Source: Lachnospiraceae bacterium UBA7086 (lineage in GTDB: Bacteria > Bacillota > Clostridia > Lachnospirales > Lachnospiraceae). From it: a stretch of 64,000 bases of DNA. The translations under genes were made by a program, and so were the position numbers. Where the stretch lies: contig DKZA01000010.1 of NCBI GenBank assembly GCA_002492525.1, positions 1-64,000 on the forward strand. The letters are read 5' to 3'. Below are positions 1 to 8,050 of the stretch, piece by piece (positions within the stretch are counted from its first letter, which is position 1; each line of letters starts with the position of its first letter). The notes under the pieces are model-generated. The model was given only the letters and a program-made list of their open reading frames with translations. It was not told the origin of the DNA and did not search any database.

Positions 1-420
1 CAGAACCATGAAAAGCTGAAGAAGTTAGTGGCCGTCAGCATGAGAGTGATTGCAGAGATTTCTCTTGTGACGGTTGTGGCCTCCTTTTTTCTGACAAGGC
101 CGCTTGTATCCGTTTTTGCCCGCCCGGATAATCCGGTGTATGATCTGGCAGTGACTGGAAACAGGATATGTACCATAGCGCTTTTGTTTATTGGTTATAA
201 TATTTTTGCCAGTGGAATGTTTACCGCATTATCCAACGGAGTAGTTTCTGCTATTTTGGCATTTTCAAGGTCATTTGTGTTTATGTTGATCACGATGATC
301 GTGCTCCCGCTCATTTTGGGCGTGAATGGGATCTGGCTGGCAACTCCCGCGGCGGAACTGATGGCGCTTGCATTGTCTGCATTTATGTTCTTGAAATACA
401 GGAAGAGATATGGTTACTAG
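1..420 (+). CDS. MATE family efflux transporter, C-terminal part (5' end outside window)
   Basis: This is the last 139 codons of a multidrug and toxin extrusion (MATE) membrane transporter. The frame is already open at base 1, so the gene begins upstream of the window. The visible part has about four hydrophobic helices and the family ending in which PLILGVNGIWLATPAAEL leads into the last helix and a short basic tail. That ending is nearly the same as in the MATE gene at 2086-3408 (GMDGIWLAVPAAEF), so the two belong to one subfamily and may be a local duplication. MATE proteins export cationic drugs or metabolites using Na+ or H+ gradients; the substrate cannot be told from sequence. Confidence 0.9.
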   Translation, partial: QNHEKLKKLVAVSMRVIAEISLVTVVASFFLTRPLVSVFARPDNPVYDLAVTGNRICTIALLFIGYNIFASGMFTALSNGVVSAILAFSRSFVFMLITMIVLPLILGVNGIWLATPAAELMALALSAFMFLKYRKRYGY

Positions 421-514
421 GATTAAACTTTATGCAAATGAATTACTTTATTGGATGGATGTTAAAACATATCTAAGAGAAAAGAAAAAGGACACAAAAA
501 GTTCACAAAAATTA

Positions 515-556
515 TTAGCACTCACTATTGACGAGTGCCAATAATGGTGTTATAAC
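515..556 (+). promoter_or_regulatory. CIRCE (HrcA) operator overlapping the hsp20 promoter
   Basis: TTAGCACTC (515-523), nine bases, then GAGTGCCAA (533-541) is the CIRCE inverted repeat with one mismatch in the right arm. A promoter overlaps it: TTGACG at 528-533, a 17-bp spacer, and TATAAC at 551-556. HrcA bound here would cover the -35 box, so the downstream Hsp20 gene should be induced when heat inactivates HrcA. Confidence 0.9.
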
Positions 557-674
557 ATATTTAGAACAGATGGAACGGGAAGAACAGATCATAAGTATGG
601 AAGTTTCTTCCCAATCTCCAAAGTTCCAAATAACAAATTGTTTATAATTTATAATAGAAAAGGAGCGATGATTT

Positions 675-1148
675 ATGATGACACCTAGTATTTTTGGAGA
701 GAACTTATTTGACGATTTCTTTGACGGCTTTTTTGATTTTCCTGTGTTTGATGACAAAGCAATGGAGAAAGCACAGAGGAAGCTGTATGGGCGTCATGCG
801 GCGAACATGATGAAAACAGATGTACAGGAACACGATGACCATTATGAGGTAGATATTGATCTGCCTGGTTTCAAGAAAGAGGAACTTTCTTTGGAACTTC
901 AAGACGGCTATCTGATGATCACTGCAGCAAAGGGGCTTGATAAGGACGAGAAGGAAAAGAAAACCGGGAAGTTTGTCCGTCAGGAACGTTATGCAGGCAG
1001 CATGAGCAGGTCTTTCTATGTAGGGGAAGATGTAAAACAGGAAGATATTCATGCAAAGTATGAAAGCGGGGTATTGAAATTGAATATTCCAAAGCCGGAA
1101 GAGAAGAAGCCGGAGATCGAAGAAAAGAAATATATTGCCATTGAGTAA
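675..1148 (+). CDS. Small heat shock protein, Hsp20/alpha-crystallin family
   Basis: This is an ATP-independent cytosolic holdase chaperone of 157 residues, normal for the family. The N-terminal segment is rich in Phe and Asp (FDDFFDGFFDF), followed by an alpha-crystallin domain from about residue 45 (HDDHYEVDIDLPGFKKEEL, then GVLKLNIPK near residue 137, which is the conserved G-x-L strand) and a charged Lys/Glu tail. The start has an AGGAG site nine bases upstream. It is monocistronic: a CIRCE-covered promoter lies upstream and a terminator follows. Regulation by HrcA is inferred from the CIRCE site. Confidence 0.95.
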   Translation: MMTPSIFGENLFDDFFDGFFDFPVFDDKAMEKAQRKLYGRHAANMMKTDVQEHDDHYEVDIDLPGFKKEELSLELQDGYLMITAAKGLDKDEKEKKTGKFVRQERYAGSMSRSFYVGEDVKQEDIHAKYESGVLKLNIPKPEEKKPEIEEKKYIAIE

Positions 1149-1168
1149 CCGGCTGAAACAGGTAACAG

Positions 1169-1201
1169 GCAGGGGGAAGAAAAAACCCCCTGCTTTTTGT
1201 T
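1169..1201 (+). terminator. Rho-independent terminator of hsp20
   Basis: An 8-bp perfect stem, GCAGGGGG (1169-1176) with CCCCCTGC (1186-1193), is followed by TTTTTGTTT, 20 bases after the hsp20 stop. Confidence 0.9.
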
Positions 1202-1241
1202 TCATTGGTTTTAAAAACAGGTAAAGCAAATGGGGGATTTG

Positions 1242-1997
1242 TCAGCATAAAATTTCTACAAAAGTTTTGTAAAAATCATATATTTTCCCATCTTCCTGTG
1301 CACACAGAAGGAATCGGCTGATGACAGCGCCCGTTTTGTGACGGTCCTGAATATATTGTAAATGTTTCTGTAAATCATTTGGAAAACCATCCGCTATCTC
1401 TTCCTTCATCAAAAAGACGATATATCTGCTGCATTGTTTTTTCCATAGAATTTGAGAATCCGGAAATTGTCCTTTCTGTTCGGATGGAATAGTAAGCCCT
1501 CTTTGTTCCCACTCGGGATGATCGGAATGTTGTACCCGGGAGTAAAGATACGGATTGTCGATGTACTGACGCAGTTTGTCACGTTCGATTAAGTCAAAGG
1601 AAACAATGCAGTCCGTATCAATATCCGTTTCCCGATAAGGATTCTGCATCAATTCGTCCATTGTCTGAATCGCTTTCATATGACGGTGCAGTTTTTCTAT
1701 GCGCAGTTTAAGTTGTTTTTGCTGTTGCTCCAGTTCAGACAACTTCTCCATAAATAAATGTTGGTGCTGTTTTGGCGTGGCAGATTCCATTTCACGGATC
1801 TGCTTTAGCGGAAGGCCGAGATTTTTGTAAAAGATGATGTCTGAAATCGTCATCAAGTCTTCCACCGTATATTCCCGGTAATGATTTTCACAATCCTTTA
1901 ACGGATTCAGAACGCCCATATCCTCCCAGTAGCGAAGGGTAGATGCCGGTATATCAAAAAAACGGGAGATTTCTCCGATTTGAAAATGAAAAGCCAT
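1242..1997 (-). CDS. MerR family transcriptional regulator
   Basis: This is a DNA-binding regulator of 251 residues. The N-terminal winged helix-turn-helix is typical MerR: FQIGEISRFFDIPASTLRYW at 4-23, then a wing with HYREYTVEDL. A coiled-coil dimerisation helix follows (about 85-115, rich in Gln, Lys and Leu). The C-terminal half of about 130 residues is presumably the effector-sensing domain and is not recognised in detail. It is transcribed divergently from a MATE exporter, and the intergenic region carries a MerR-type operator with a 19-bp promoter spacer. The likely role is drug-responsive activation of that exporter. Confidence 0.88.
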   Translation of the reverse strand: MAFHFQIGEISRFFDIPASTLRYWEDMGVLNPLKDCENHYREYTVEDLMTISDIIFYKNLGLPLKQIREMESATPKQHQHLFMEKLSELEQQQKQLKLRIEKLHRHMKAIQTMDELMQNPYRETDIDTDCIVSFDLIERDKLRQYIDNPYLYSRVQHSDHPEWEQRGLTIPSEQKGQFPDSQILWKKQCSRYIVFLMKEEIADGFPNDLQKHLQYIQDRHKTGAVISRFLLCAQEDGKIYDFYKTFVEILC

Positions 1998-2036
1998 ACT
2001 TTATTCCTCCATGATAACAGAATATCAAATTTCTAA

Positions 2037-2067
2037 TTGACCTTCAAGTACCTTGAAGGTTTATCTT
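2037..2067 (+). promoter_or_regulatory. MerR-type promoter/operator of the MATE gene
   Basis: ACCTTCAAG (2040-2048), TAC, CTTGAAGGT (2052-2060) is a perfect 9-bp inverted repeat. It lies between a -35 box TTGACC (2037-2042) and a -10 box TATCTT (2062-2067). The spacer is 19 bp, the overlong spacing that MerR activators correct by DNA distortion. The divergent merR-like gene starts 40 bases away, and the MATE start is 19 bases downstream of the -10 box. Confidence 0.85.
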
Positions 2068-2085
2068 ATATGCAGGAGGTGTCTT

Positions 2086-3408
2086 ATGGAAAATATTTTG
2101 GTCTTCCATTCAGAAAAAGAAGTCCGTTTTGGAAAGCTGTTGCGCTATATCATTCCGGCCTATCTGACTTCTTTGTTCAATACGGTATATACTATCATTG
2201 ACGGTATTTTTGTCTCAGCCTATGTGGGTACAGATGCTCTGGCTGCCATCAATATCGTTTATCCCATTGTCAATGTGCTCACAGGCATTGCGCTGATTTT
2301 TGCAACTGGCGGAAGTGCTGTTTGTGCATTGCATATTGGAGGCAACAGAAAGAAGGAGGCAAGCCGTTCTTTTTCGGTCAGTGTGACGGCATCTGTTCTG
2401 TTGGGCAGTCTGGTGTCTCTTGGCGTTCTTCTGAACCTGTCCGGTATTCTGAATCTGCTTGGCGCTACCAGTCTGACTATGGCTGACTGTAGAATATATG
2501 CGCTTTGGTGGCTTTGGGGAACACCCGTTGTCATTGGAAAAGAATTGTTTACCTATTTTATTCGGGTTGACGGGGCTCCTGCTTACAGCCTTGCCACAGC
2601 GCTCTTTGGAGGCGTTCTGAATATTGTTCTGGATTATATTCTGATCGGCTGTTTTCGGATGGGACTTCTGGGTGCGGCGCTTGCAACGATGCTTGGGATG
2701 CTTCTGTCTTTTGGTATGGGGATATATTACTTCTTAAGAAAGAGGAAGGTTCTCTTATTTACACTGCATGGATTGTCCAGGCGGGAAGCGGTGCGCTGCA
2801 TGATAAATGGAGCATCGGAATTTGTGGATCAGCTGGCCATTGCCGTTACGACCATCGTATTCAACCGTACAGCCCTCGGCATTGCCGGAGAGGATGGCGT
2901 TGCGGCGGTATCCATTATTATGTATCTGCAATTTTTGTTTATCGGCGTATATTTCGGTTTCTCTATGGGAATCGCGCCACCGCTTGGCTACGCCTATGGG
3001 GATAAAAAGGAAGATGTCTGCCGTATTCTGGAGCGTTATGCTTACCGGTTCTTCGCTATCGCGCCGTTTATCATCTATACGCTGACATATTTCTTTGCGC
3101 CGCTTAGTGTTTCCTGCTTTGCACCTTCTGCAAGCCCTGTATTTTCCCTGGCGGTATTCGGAATGAGAATCTATGGACTTGGCTTTCTCTTTGCCGGGAT
3201 CAATATCTTCTCGGCTATCCGTATGATGGCTTATGGAAAAGGGCATTTTTCCGGGATGATCACCTTCCTGCGCTCTTTTGCGCTGTTGCTTTTATTTCTT
3301 GTTTTGTTGCCCCAAATTTGGGGAATGGACGGAATCTGGCTTGCCGTTCCGGCCGCCGAATTTCTGACAGTATTTGTGTCCTTTTTATTTTTTAAGATAA
3401 ATCCATAA
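2086..3408 (+). CDS. MATE family efflux transporter
   Basis: This is a 440-residue multidrug and toxin extrusion protein with about twelve hydrophobic helices, an inner-membrane antiporter. The start at 2086 is preferred over an earlier in-frame one because AGGAGGT lies six bases upstream and the earlier start would sit within the operator. The N terminus (LLRYIIPAYLTSLFNTVYTI) and the ending GMDGIWLAVPAAEF are family signatures. It is controlled by the divergent MerR regulator through the 19-bp-spacer promoter. It resembles the partial MATE at the left edge. Drug export is a family expectation; the substrate is unknown. Confidence 0.93.
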   Translation: MENILVFHSEKEVRFGKLLRYIIPAYLTSLFNTVYTIIDGIFVSAYVGTDALAAINIVYPIVNVLTGIALIFATGGSAVCALHIGGNRKKEASRSFSVSVTASVLLGSLVSLGVLLNLSGILNLLGATSLTMADCRIYALWWLWGTPVVIGKELFTYFIRVDGAPAYSLATALFGGVLNIVLDYILIGCFRMGLLGAALATMLGMLLSFGMGIYYFLRKRKVLLFTLHGLSRREAVRCMINGASEFVDQLAIAVTTIVFNRTALGIAGEDGVAAVSIIMYLQFLFIGVYFGFSMGIAPPLGYAYGDKKEDVCRILERYAYRFFAIAPFIIYTLTYFFAPLSVSCFAPSASPVFSLAVFGMRIYGLGFLFAGINIFSAIRMMAYGKGHFSGMITFLRSFALLLLFLVLLPQIWGMDGIWLAVPAAEFLTVFVSFLFFKINP

Positions 3409-3443
3409 AATTTTGAAACTTTTCAACTGTCAGAAAAATCTAG

Positions 3444-3662
3444 CAAGCGGATTTGAATACGAATCCGGTATTTGCAAAAGAGGCAGGCGAGCTTCCTGTG
3501 ATTGGCGGACTTGCCCGGATACTGATATTCCGTTCTTATGAAACAGAAAAAGATGATATAGCGCTGGCAGATCTTATCGCATTTCCGGTTTATGTGGGAT
3601 TGTCGGATGTTGATGTGGATAATAAATTCTCAGTGCTTTTGTGCTTGTTGTTATGCAGATAA
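3444..3662 (+). pseudogene. Decayed fragment of an RsiV-like anti-sigma factor
   Basis: The frame reads NTNPVFAKEAGELPVIG, then GLARILIFRSYE and GLSDVDVDNKFS. From memory this resembles the segment just after the membrane anchor of RsiV-type anti-sigma factors (Asn-Pro, alanine-rich, then xxPVIGxIVxxITF and an acidic beta region). There is an in-frame stop at 3441, no ATG and no ribosome site, and the similarity stops near 3630 where the frame runs into the antisense of the TVP38 gene. It appears to be a relic of a deleted sigma/anti-sigma locus, not an expressed gene. No homology search could be run. Confidence 0.5.
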
Positions 3663-4300
3663 AATATAAAGGAAATGATAGCCATAGAAGCCATCAGGGA
3701 AGCCGAAAGCCAAAAGGCAGGAGAACCGGGTTCTGTTATACTGGAACCGAGAATGGTTGCCAGTACTATGCCTAAAGTGGTGCCCAGGATACCGCCTGTC
3801 AGATAATAGGGAAAGGGTATCCTGGTGGCGCCGAGATACAAGCTTACCGCATCTCCTGGCAAAAAACAGAATGTGCGTAACAGGAAAGAAATAAAAATAG
3901 GACGCTGACCTTGTTTGTTGCAAATCTGTTTTAATTTGGGGTATTTTGTCTGCAAATTATTTATCAGGTCAGAACCGGAAAACCGCCCGATCCAATAAGG
4001 AATAGAGAGTGTGACAGCTCTTCCTAAAAAATTTATCAACAGGGCAGCAGGTGTTTGAAAAAGATGTCCGGTCGCAATTTGAAGTACAGCGATTGGAAAA
4101 ACAAATGATACACTTTTCAAAGCATAGAAAAGTAAAATGACTATAGCTGCTGCAACAGGAGATTCCGGGGTATAATTTAAGACAGTCTGAACAGTTATGT
4201 CATTGCCTGATACAAGAAATAAAACAACAAATAGTATACAGACTATGAGCGGTAATGATTTCAAAAGAGTGATCAGTTTCTTGTTCCTTTGTGGCATCAT
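3590..4300 (-). CDS. TVP38/TMEM64 (VTT domain, DedA-like) membrane protein
   Basis: This is a polytopic membrane protein of 236 residues with about six hydrophobic segments. The VTT/SNARE-associated core is visible: FPIAVLQIATGHLFQ near 68-82, NFLGRAVTLSIPYWIGRFSG near 89-108, and FLLRTFCFLPGDAVSLYLGA near 138-157, the family F-x-R-x-x-x-x-x-P-x-D motif. Family members act in membrane lipid scrambling or transport homeostasis; the exact role here is unknown. The hydrophilic C-terminal tail (HNNKHKSTENLL) lies opposite the anti-sigma relic and may have been acquired at that breakpoint. Either of two adjacent Met codons (4300 or 4297) could be the start. Confidence 0.85.
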   Translation of the reverse strand: MMPQRNKKLITLLKSLPLIVCILFVVLFLVSGNDITVQTVLNYTPESPVAAAIVILLFYALKSVSFVFPIAVLQIATGHLFQTPAALLINFLGRAVTLSIPYWIGRFSGSDLINNLQTKYPKLKQICNKQGQRPIFISFLLRTFCFLPGDAVSLYLGATRIPFPYYLTGGILGTTLGIVLATILGSSITEPGSPAFWLSASLMASMAIISFIFYLHNNKHKSTENLLSTSTSDNPT

Positions 4301-4393
4301 AGGAATCCTCCAGTCAATTCAAATAAGAGTAATGATTGAAAAAAAAGTCGGCTTTTAGTATAATAGCCTCAATATCATTTTGGGGGTGGGCGT

Positions 4394-4948
4394 ATGAACC
4401 GGACTAAAAAAGCCATCATGGACGTATTCTGGCAGCTCCTGGAAGAGAAACCGTACAGTAAAATCACTGTGCAAAACATTGTAGAACGCTGTCAGGTAAA
4501 CAGGAATACCTTTTATTATCATTTTCAGGATATTCCCACGCTTGTGGAGTGTTCCATTCAGGAGTGGACAGAATCGGTGATTGACAAAAACTGTCAGTTG
4601 GATTCGCCGGCCAATTGTATCATTCCTGTTACGCAGGAGCTTATGAATCGTAAAGCGGCGTTTATCCATCTTTATAATTCGGCGAATCGGGAATCTCTCA
4701 TGCGGTATTTAAATCAAATCAGTCAGCATATTGTGCAATTTTACATAGATAAGGCAACAAAGGATGTTGACGTTCCTGCAGAGGACCGTTTGGTCTTAAC
4801 ATGGGGTTATAAATGCGCATTTGTGGGAGCGATTATTGACTGGCTTGACAATGGGGCATCCTATGACCTTTCCGCTTCTTGTGAAAAAATTTTGGATCTT
4901 TTTGAAGGTTCTGGGAAAAGGGCTTTTCTAATGCATACTACAGTGTGA
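4394..4948 (+). CDS. TetR family transcriptional regulator
   Basis: This 184-residue regulator has an N-terminal helix-turn-helix typical of TetR proteins (KITVQNIVERCQVNRNTFYY at 23-42, followed by HFQDI). The rest is a helical ligand/dimerisation domain resembling the DhaS-like or TetR_C_33-like group. GGGGGTGGG lies just upstream of the start. It is divergent from the TVP38 gene across 93 bases, the most likely target, and its end overlaps the convergent degV gene by 11 bases. The ligand is unknown. Confidence 0.88.
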   Translation: MNRTKKAIMDVFWQLLEEKPYSKITVQNIVERCQVNRNTFYYHFQDIPTLVECSIQEWTESVIDKNCQLDSPANCIIPVTQELMNRKAAFIHLYNSANRESLMRYLNQISQHIVQFYIDKATKDVDVPAEDRLVLTWGYKCAFVGAIIDWLDNGASYDLSASCEKILDLFEGSGKRAFLMHTTV

Positions 4949-5804
4949 TTTTTACACTGACTCCCATACCAAATGCGTTTGGTCCGACATGACTGCTGAC
5001 ACTGCAGGTTAATGGATCGTAGAGCAGTTCATCGTCCGGGAATGATTCTGCCGCACGACTATACCAGTTTGATAAGTCAGCATTATTCAGAAAACTTCCG
5101 GCTATGCCAATCCGGATATCATATCCCTGGCTTTTGAAATGAGCGGCCTTTTCCTTGATTGCGTGCAAAAGCTTTCTCTCACAATTTTTAATTCCCCGTG
5201 TCTTATCATAGGCGTCAATTTTATTTCCGCCTATGATAAGCAGGGGCTTTATATTTAGGACAGATGCCATTGCTGCAGCGGCAGGGGTGATGCGCCCGCC
5301 CTTTTTTAAATAATCAAGGTCATCGACCCCGACAAATATAATGGAATGAAGGGCATTTTTTTCCAGCTTTTCTTTTATGGATGCGGCTTCAAAACCGTGG
5401 TTTACAAGATATAAGGCATCTTCCACGGCGTGACGCTGTGTGACGGAAACCCTGCGGACATCCGTGACGTAAACTTTCCCTGGGAATTCTTCTGCAATCC
5501 GGCAGGCGGTGTCAAAAGAGCCGGAAAGACCACTTGACATGGGGATATATACCAGTTCATCATATCCATCCGTTAATATGTTCTCCCACATGGTAAGCAG
5601 GTCTGTCGGGGAGGGCTGTGAGGTATGGATTTTTTCATGGTTTGCCAGATGGCCCAAAAAGCTTTTGGGGTCAAGGTCAATTCCCTCATAATAAAATGTA
5701 TTTTCTATGCAGACGGGCATTGGTATCATGAACAGTCCCAGATTATCTGCCTCCTTTTTTAAAATGCCGCAATTACTGTCGGTTACGATAGCTGTTTTCA
5801 TCAA
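4938..5804 (-). CDS. DegV family fatty-acid-binding protein
   Basis: This 288-residue cytosolic protein has the DegV fold. The N terminus AIVTDSNCGILKKEADNLGL, the segment HTSQPSPTDLL near residue 60 and IPMSSGLSGSFDTA near 93 form the lipid head-group pocket in the family, and DDLDYLKKGGRI near 161 is also diagnostic. In Firmicutes such proteins (FakB) present acyl chains to the FakA kinase. It is the last gene of a five-gene operon; its start overlaps the radical SAM stop by four bases (ATGA), which implies translational coupling. No FakA-like kinase is in the window. Confidence 0.92.
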   Translation of the reverse strand: MMKTAIVTDSNCGILKKEADNLGLFMIPMPVCIENTFYYEGIDLDPKSFLGHLANHEKIHTSQPSPTDLLTMWENILTDGYDELVYIPMSSGLSGSFDTACRIAEEFPGKVYVTDVRRVSVTQRHAVEDALYLVNHGFEAASIKEKLEKNALHSIIFVGVDDLDYLKKGGRITPAAAAMASVLNIKPLLIIGGNKIDAYDKTRGIKNCERKLLHAIKEKAAHFKSQGYDIRIGIAGSFLNNADLSNWYSRAAESFPDDELLYDPLTCSVSSHVGPNAFGMGVSVKITL

Positions 5805-7165
5805 CGCATCTCCCTCGTATATTTGTCTTTCCTTGGACTATTCTCCCACAATTCGTCTGCAACAGGTTCCCAGTCTCTTGCATATTGGTCACACTTGGCA
5901 CAAAGATGCTCAACGTTTTCAGGTGATTGGAGATCCGTAGAATGAGCGCCGGCACAGGCAACCATTTCACGTAGCTTTTCCGGATTTTCAAGCATCGGGC
6001 AGGGGCGCAGCATATTTTTGTTAAATGGTTGTCTTTGATGGTATGCCATCATCATAGGAGAGCGTAAGGCTTCCAAAAGAGTTTTTTCCCGAATATTGGA
6101 ATCGGAGTAATGGACGAATACGCAGGGGTCGATATCACCGTTTGCATTGATATGGAGGTAACGGTGTCCGCCGGCGATACATCCGCCCACGTATTCTGCA
6201 TCATTTTGGAAGTCCATGGCAAACAACGGTTTCTCAGTACGGTAACGGCGGATTCTGTCATAAGTTCTCCTTCGTTGGGCTGGGGTAGGCATCAGTTCCG
6301 GCACAGCATCATTTCCCACAGGCATATAGTGGAAATACCAGATGAACCAGGCACCCATTTCAACTACTTTATCCAGATATTCTTCCGAAGTGATGGATTC
6401 ATAGTTGGCGCTGGTATAGCAGGAGGAAATGCCATAGATCAGTTTCTTGCTTCGCAAAAGCTCCAGAGCATCCACCACTTTCCGGTATACACCGTCTCCG
6501 CGCCTGCCGTCGGTTGCTTCCTCGAAACCTTCCAGGGAAATGGCAGGCACAAAATTGCCGACCCGGAGCATTTCCTCTGTAAAGGCTTCATCAATCAGGG
6601 TTGCATTGGTAAAGCAGAGGAATACGCAGTCAGAGTGCTTTTCGCATAGCCGGATCAGGTCATTTTTGCGCACAAGAGGTTCTCCGCCTGTATAGATATA
6701 CAGATAGACACCAAGCTCCTTGCCCTGGCGGATAATATCATCGATTTCGTCATACGACAGATTCAGCTTGTTCCCATATTCTGCGGCCCAGCAGCCGGTG
6801 CAGTGGAGATTGCAGGCAGAGGTAGGATCAAGAAGGATTGCATACGGAATATTGCAGTCGTATTTTTGCCGCAGCTCTTCTTCCTTTTTCCAACCTGCCA
6901 GACTGGCATTGATAAAGAAGTTTACGGCAAGAGTCTGTGTGACATTTGGGTCAATATCCGTGAAGAGGCGGCGCACATAGGTGTAATAAGGATGATTCGG
7001 GTTTGTAATTGCCTCCCGGATCATTGTTCTTTGGGAGACAAAATTACCGCCTGCAAATTTATCTGCCCAGTCCATGATTTTAAGCATGTTTTTCTCAGGG
7101 TCTTTGTAGATGTAGTGGAACGCCTGTTCCAGACCAAATTTTTTCAATGTTGTAGTTGCGTTCAT
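5801..7165 (-). CDS. Radical SAM/SPASM domain protein
   Basis: This is a 454-residue radical S-adenosylmethionine enzyme. The 4Fe-4S motif is CNLHCTGC (C118, C122, C125) and TGGEP follows at 159-163. The C-terminal part has further cysteines suited to an auxiliary cluster (GGCIAGGHRYL then DIDPCVFVHY, later LRPCPML, VACAGAH and HLCAKCDQY), as in SPASM or twitch proteins. An N-terminal region of about 105 residues before the motif is not typical of peptide-maturing SPASM enzymes. There is no precursor-peptide gene next to it. AAAGGAGAG precedes the start. It sits between the HPr-like gene and degV; its substrate is unknown. Confidence 0.9.
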   Translation of the reverse strand: MNATTTLKKFGLEQAFHYIYKDPEKNMLKIMDWADKFAGGNFVSQRTMIREAITNPNHPYYTYVRRLFTDIDPNVTQTLAVNFFINASLAGWKKEEELRQKYDCNIPYAILLDPTSACNLHCTGCWAAEYGNKLNLSYDEIDDIIRQGKELGVYLYIYTGGEPLVRKNDLIRLCEKHSDCVFLCFTNATLIDEAFTEEMLRVGNFVPAISLEGFEEATDGRRGDGVYRKVVDALELLRSKKLIYGISSCYTSANYESITSEEYLDKVVEMGAWFIWYFHYMPVGNDAVPELMPTPAQRRRTYDRIRRYRTEKPLFAMDFQNDAEYVGGCIAGGHRYLHINANGDIDPCVFVHYSDSNIREKTLLEALRSPMMMAYHQRQPFNKNMLRPCPMLENPEKLREMVACAGAHSTDLQSPENVEHLCAKCDQYARDWEPVADELWENSPRKDKYTREMR

Positions 7166-7183
7166 AGTATTTCTCTCCTTTTC

Positions 7184-7426
7184 TCATGAGGTAAAAAATT
7201 TTTCAATTGCAGACAGTGCATTTTGCTCATCAGTGCCTTTTGCTATAAGGTTGATAGGCGCTCCTTCTGTAAAGTCAAATGCCATGATACCCATTATGCT
7301 CTTTGCATTGGCCCGATGCTGTTCATTTTCGATGATGATTTCACTGTTAAAATGACAGGCAAGATGTATCAATTCTGCTATATTTTTTGAGTTGATATTC
7401 GATACTGTGATTTCTTTGTTTTTCAT
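7184..7426 (-). CDS. HPr-like protein lacking the phosphorylatable His (Crh-like)
   Basis: This 80-residue protein aligns with PTS phosphocarrier HPr along its whole length, with the regulatory serine region intact (NAKSIMGIM, Ser43 equals HPr Ser46). The active-site segment is different: where HPr has G-I-H15-A-R17-P18, this protein has N10-I-N12-S-K14-N15. The histidine that carries phosphate is therefore Asn, and the Arg and Pro are lost. The same pattern (no His15, Ser46 kept) defines Bacillus Crh, a corepressor of CcpA. A regulatory rather than transport role is inferred. It lies in an operon with membrane and radical SAM genes rather than PTS genes. Confidence 0.85.
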   Translation of the reverse strand: MKNKEITVSNINSKNIAELIHLACHFNSEIIIENEQHRANAKSIMGIMAFDFTEGAPINLIAKGTDEQNALSAIEKFFTS

Positions 7427-7438
7427 AGCGATTCCTTT

Positions 7439-8050
7439 TTAAATATGGCTATTGCCTGAATTTTCTTTTGAGGATGGGCTATAGTCTGGTGACAGATATA
7501 CAGTACAATGGATGATGTAATGACGCATAAGTCCTTCTGCCAGAAGGCCGCATCCTGCTATCATCTGAGTATTGGTTACAATCAACGCGGCTCCTAATGC
7601 CCCGGAAAGGATGGAGAAAGCCAGCATGACGGGCCAGGAAGAAAGCCCAAACCTTTTTGCGTCTAAGGAAGTCTGTATGCATAACAGGCTGTCTAATAAA
7701 ATGAGAACGCCAATTGCAGACAATAGATGTTCCTTAAACTTTTGGTTCGCGATTAATACTACAATTCCGAGTACGAGCAGGAATATCCCGCAGGCTAAAT
7801 CATATTGAAATGCAAGGCAGAAAAGGTCTTTAGAAAAATATCCTGTTATTTTGATGATGCCATAAACAATCAGGATGATTCCACCTGCTATAGCAACGGA
7901 TTTTCCACTAATATTCGGTATTATCAGACAGAGTACACCCGAGAGATAAAACAGGATTGAAATCAGGATGTACCCGGTTTTGGCAAATTTTATCTGTTGC
8001 AAGGCTGTCACCTCCCAAACTGCCATATTGTCATTTGATTTTCCCTTCAC
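7439..8050 (-). CDS. HdeD-like (DUF308) membrane protein
   Basis: This protein of about 200 residues has six hydrophobic helices in three pairs, the pattern of the HdeD/DUF308 family (for example LSGVLCLIIPNISGKSVAIA and GIILIVYGIIKITGYF). Family members are linked with acid stress, but their biochemical function is not known. The upstream end overlaps the channel gene by 20 bases if the GTG at 8050 is used; an ATG at 8026 would remove the overlap, and neither has a strong ribosome site. It is followed after 12 bases by the HPr-like gene, so the two are cotranscribed. Confidence 0.8.
   Translation of the reverse strand: MKGKSNDNMAVWEVTALQQIKFAKTGYILISILFYLSGVLCLIIPNISGKSVAIAGGIILIVYGIIKITGYFSKDLFCLAFQYDLACGIFLLVLGIVVLIANQKFKEHLLSAIGVLILLDSLLCIQTSLDAKRFGLSSWPVMLAFSILSGALGAALIVTNTQMIAGCGLLAEGLMRHYIIHCTVYLSPDYSPSSKENSGNSHI

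Noticed and set aside
705..1248. Two minus-strand open frames opposite hsp20
   Set aside because: They are antisense to a clear Hsp20 gene, span its terminator and have no ribosome site or family features.
6110..6649. Long plus-strand frame opposite the radical SAM gene
   Set aside because: It is antisense to a gene with a definite CX3CX2C motif; composition is that of a shadow frame.
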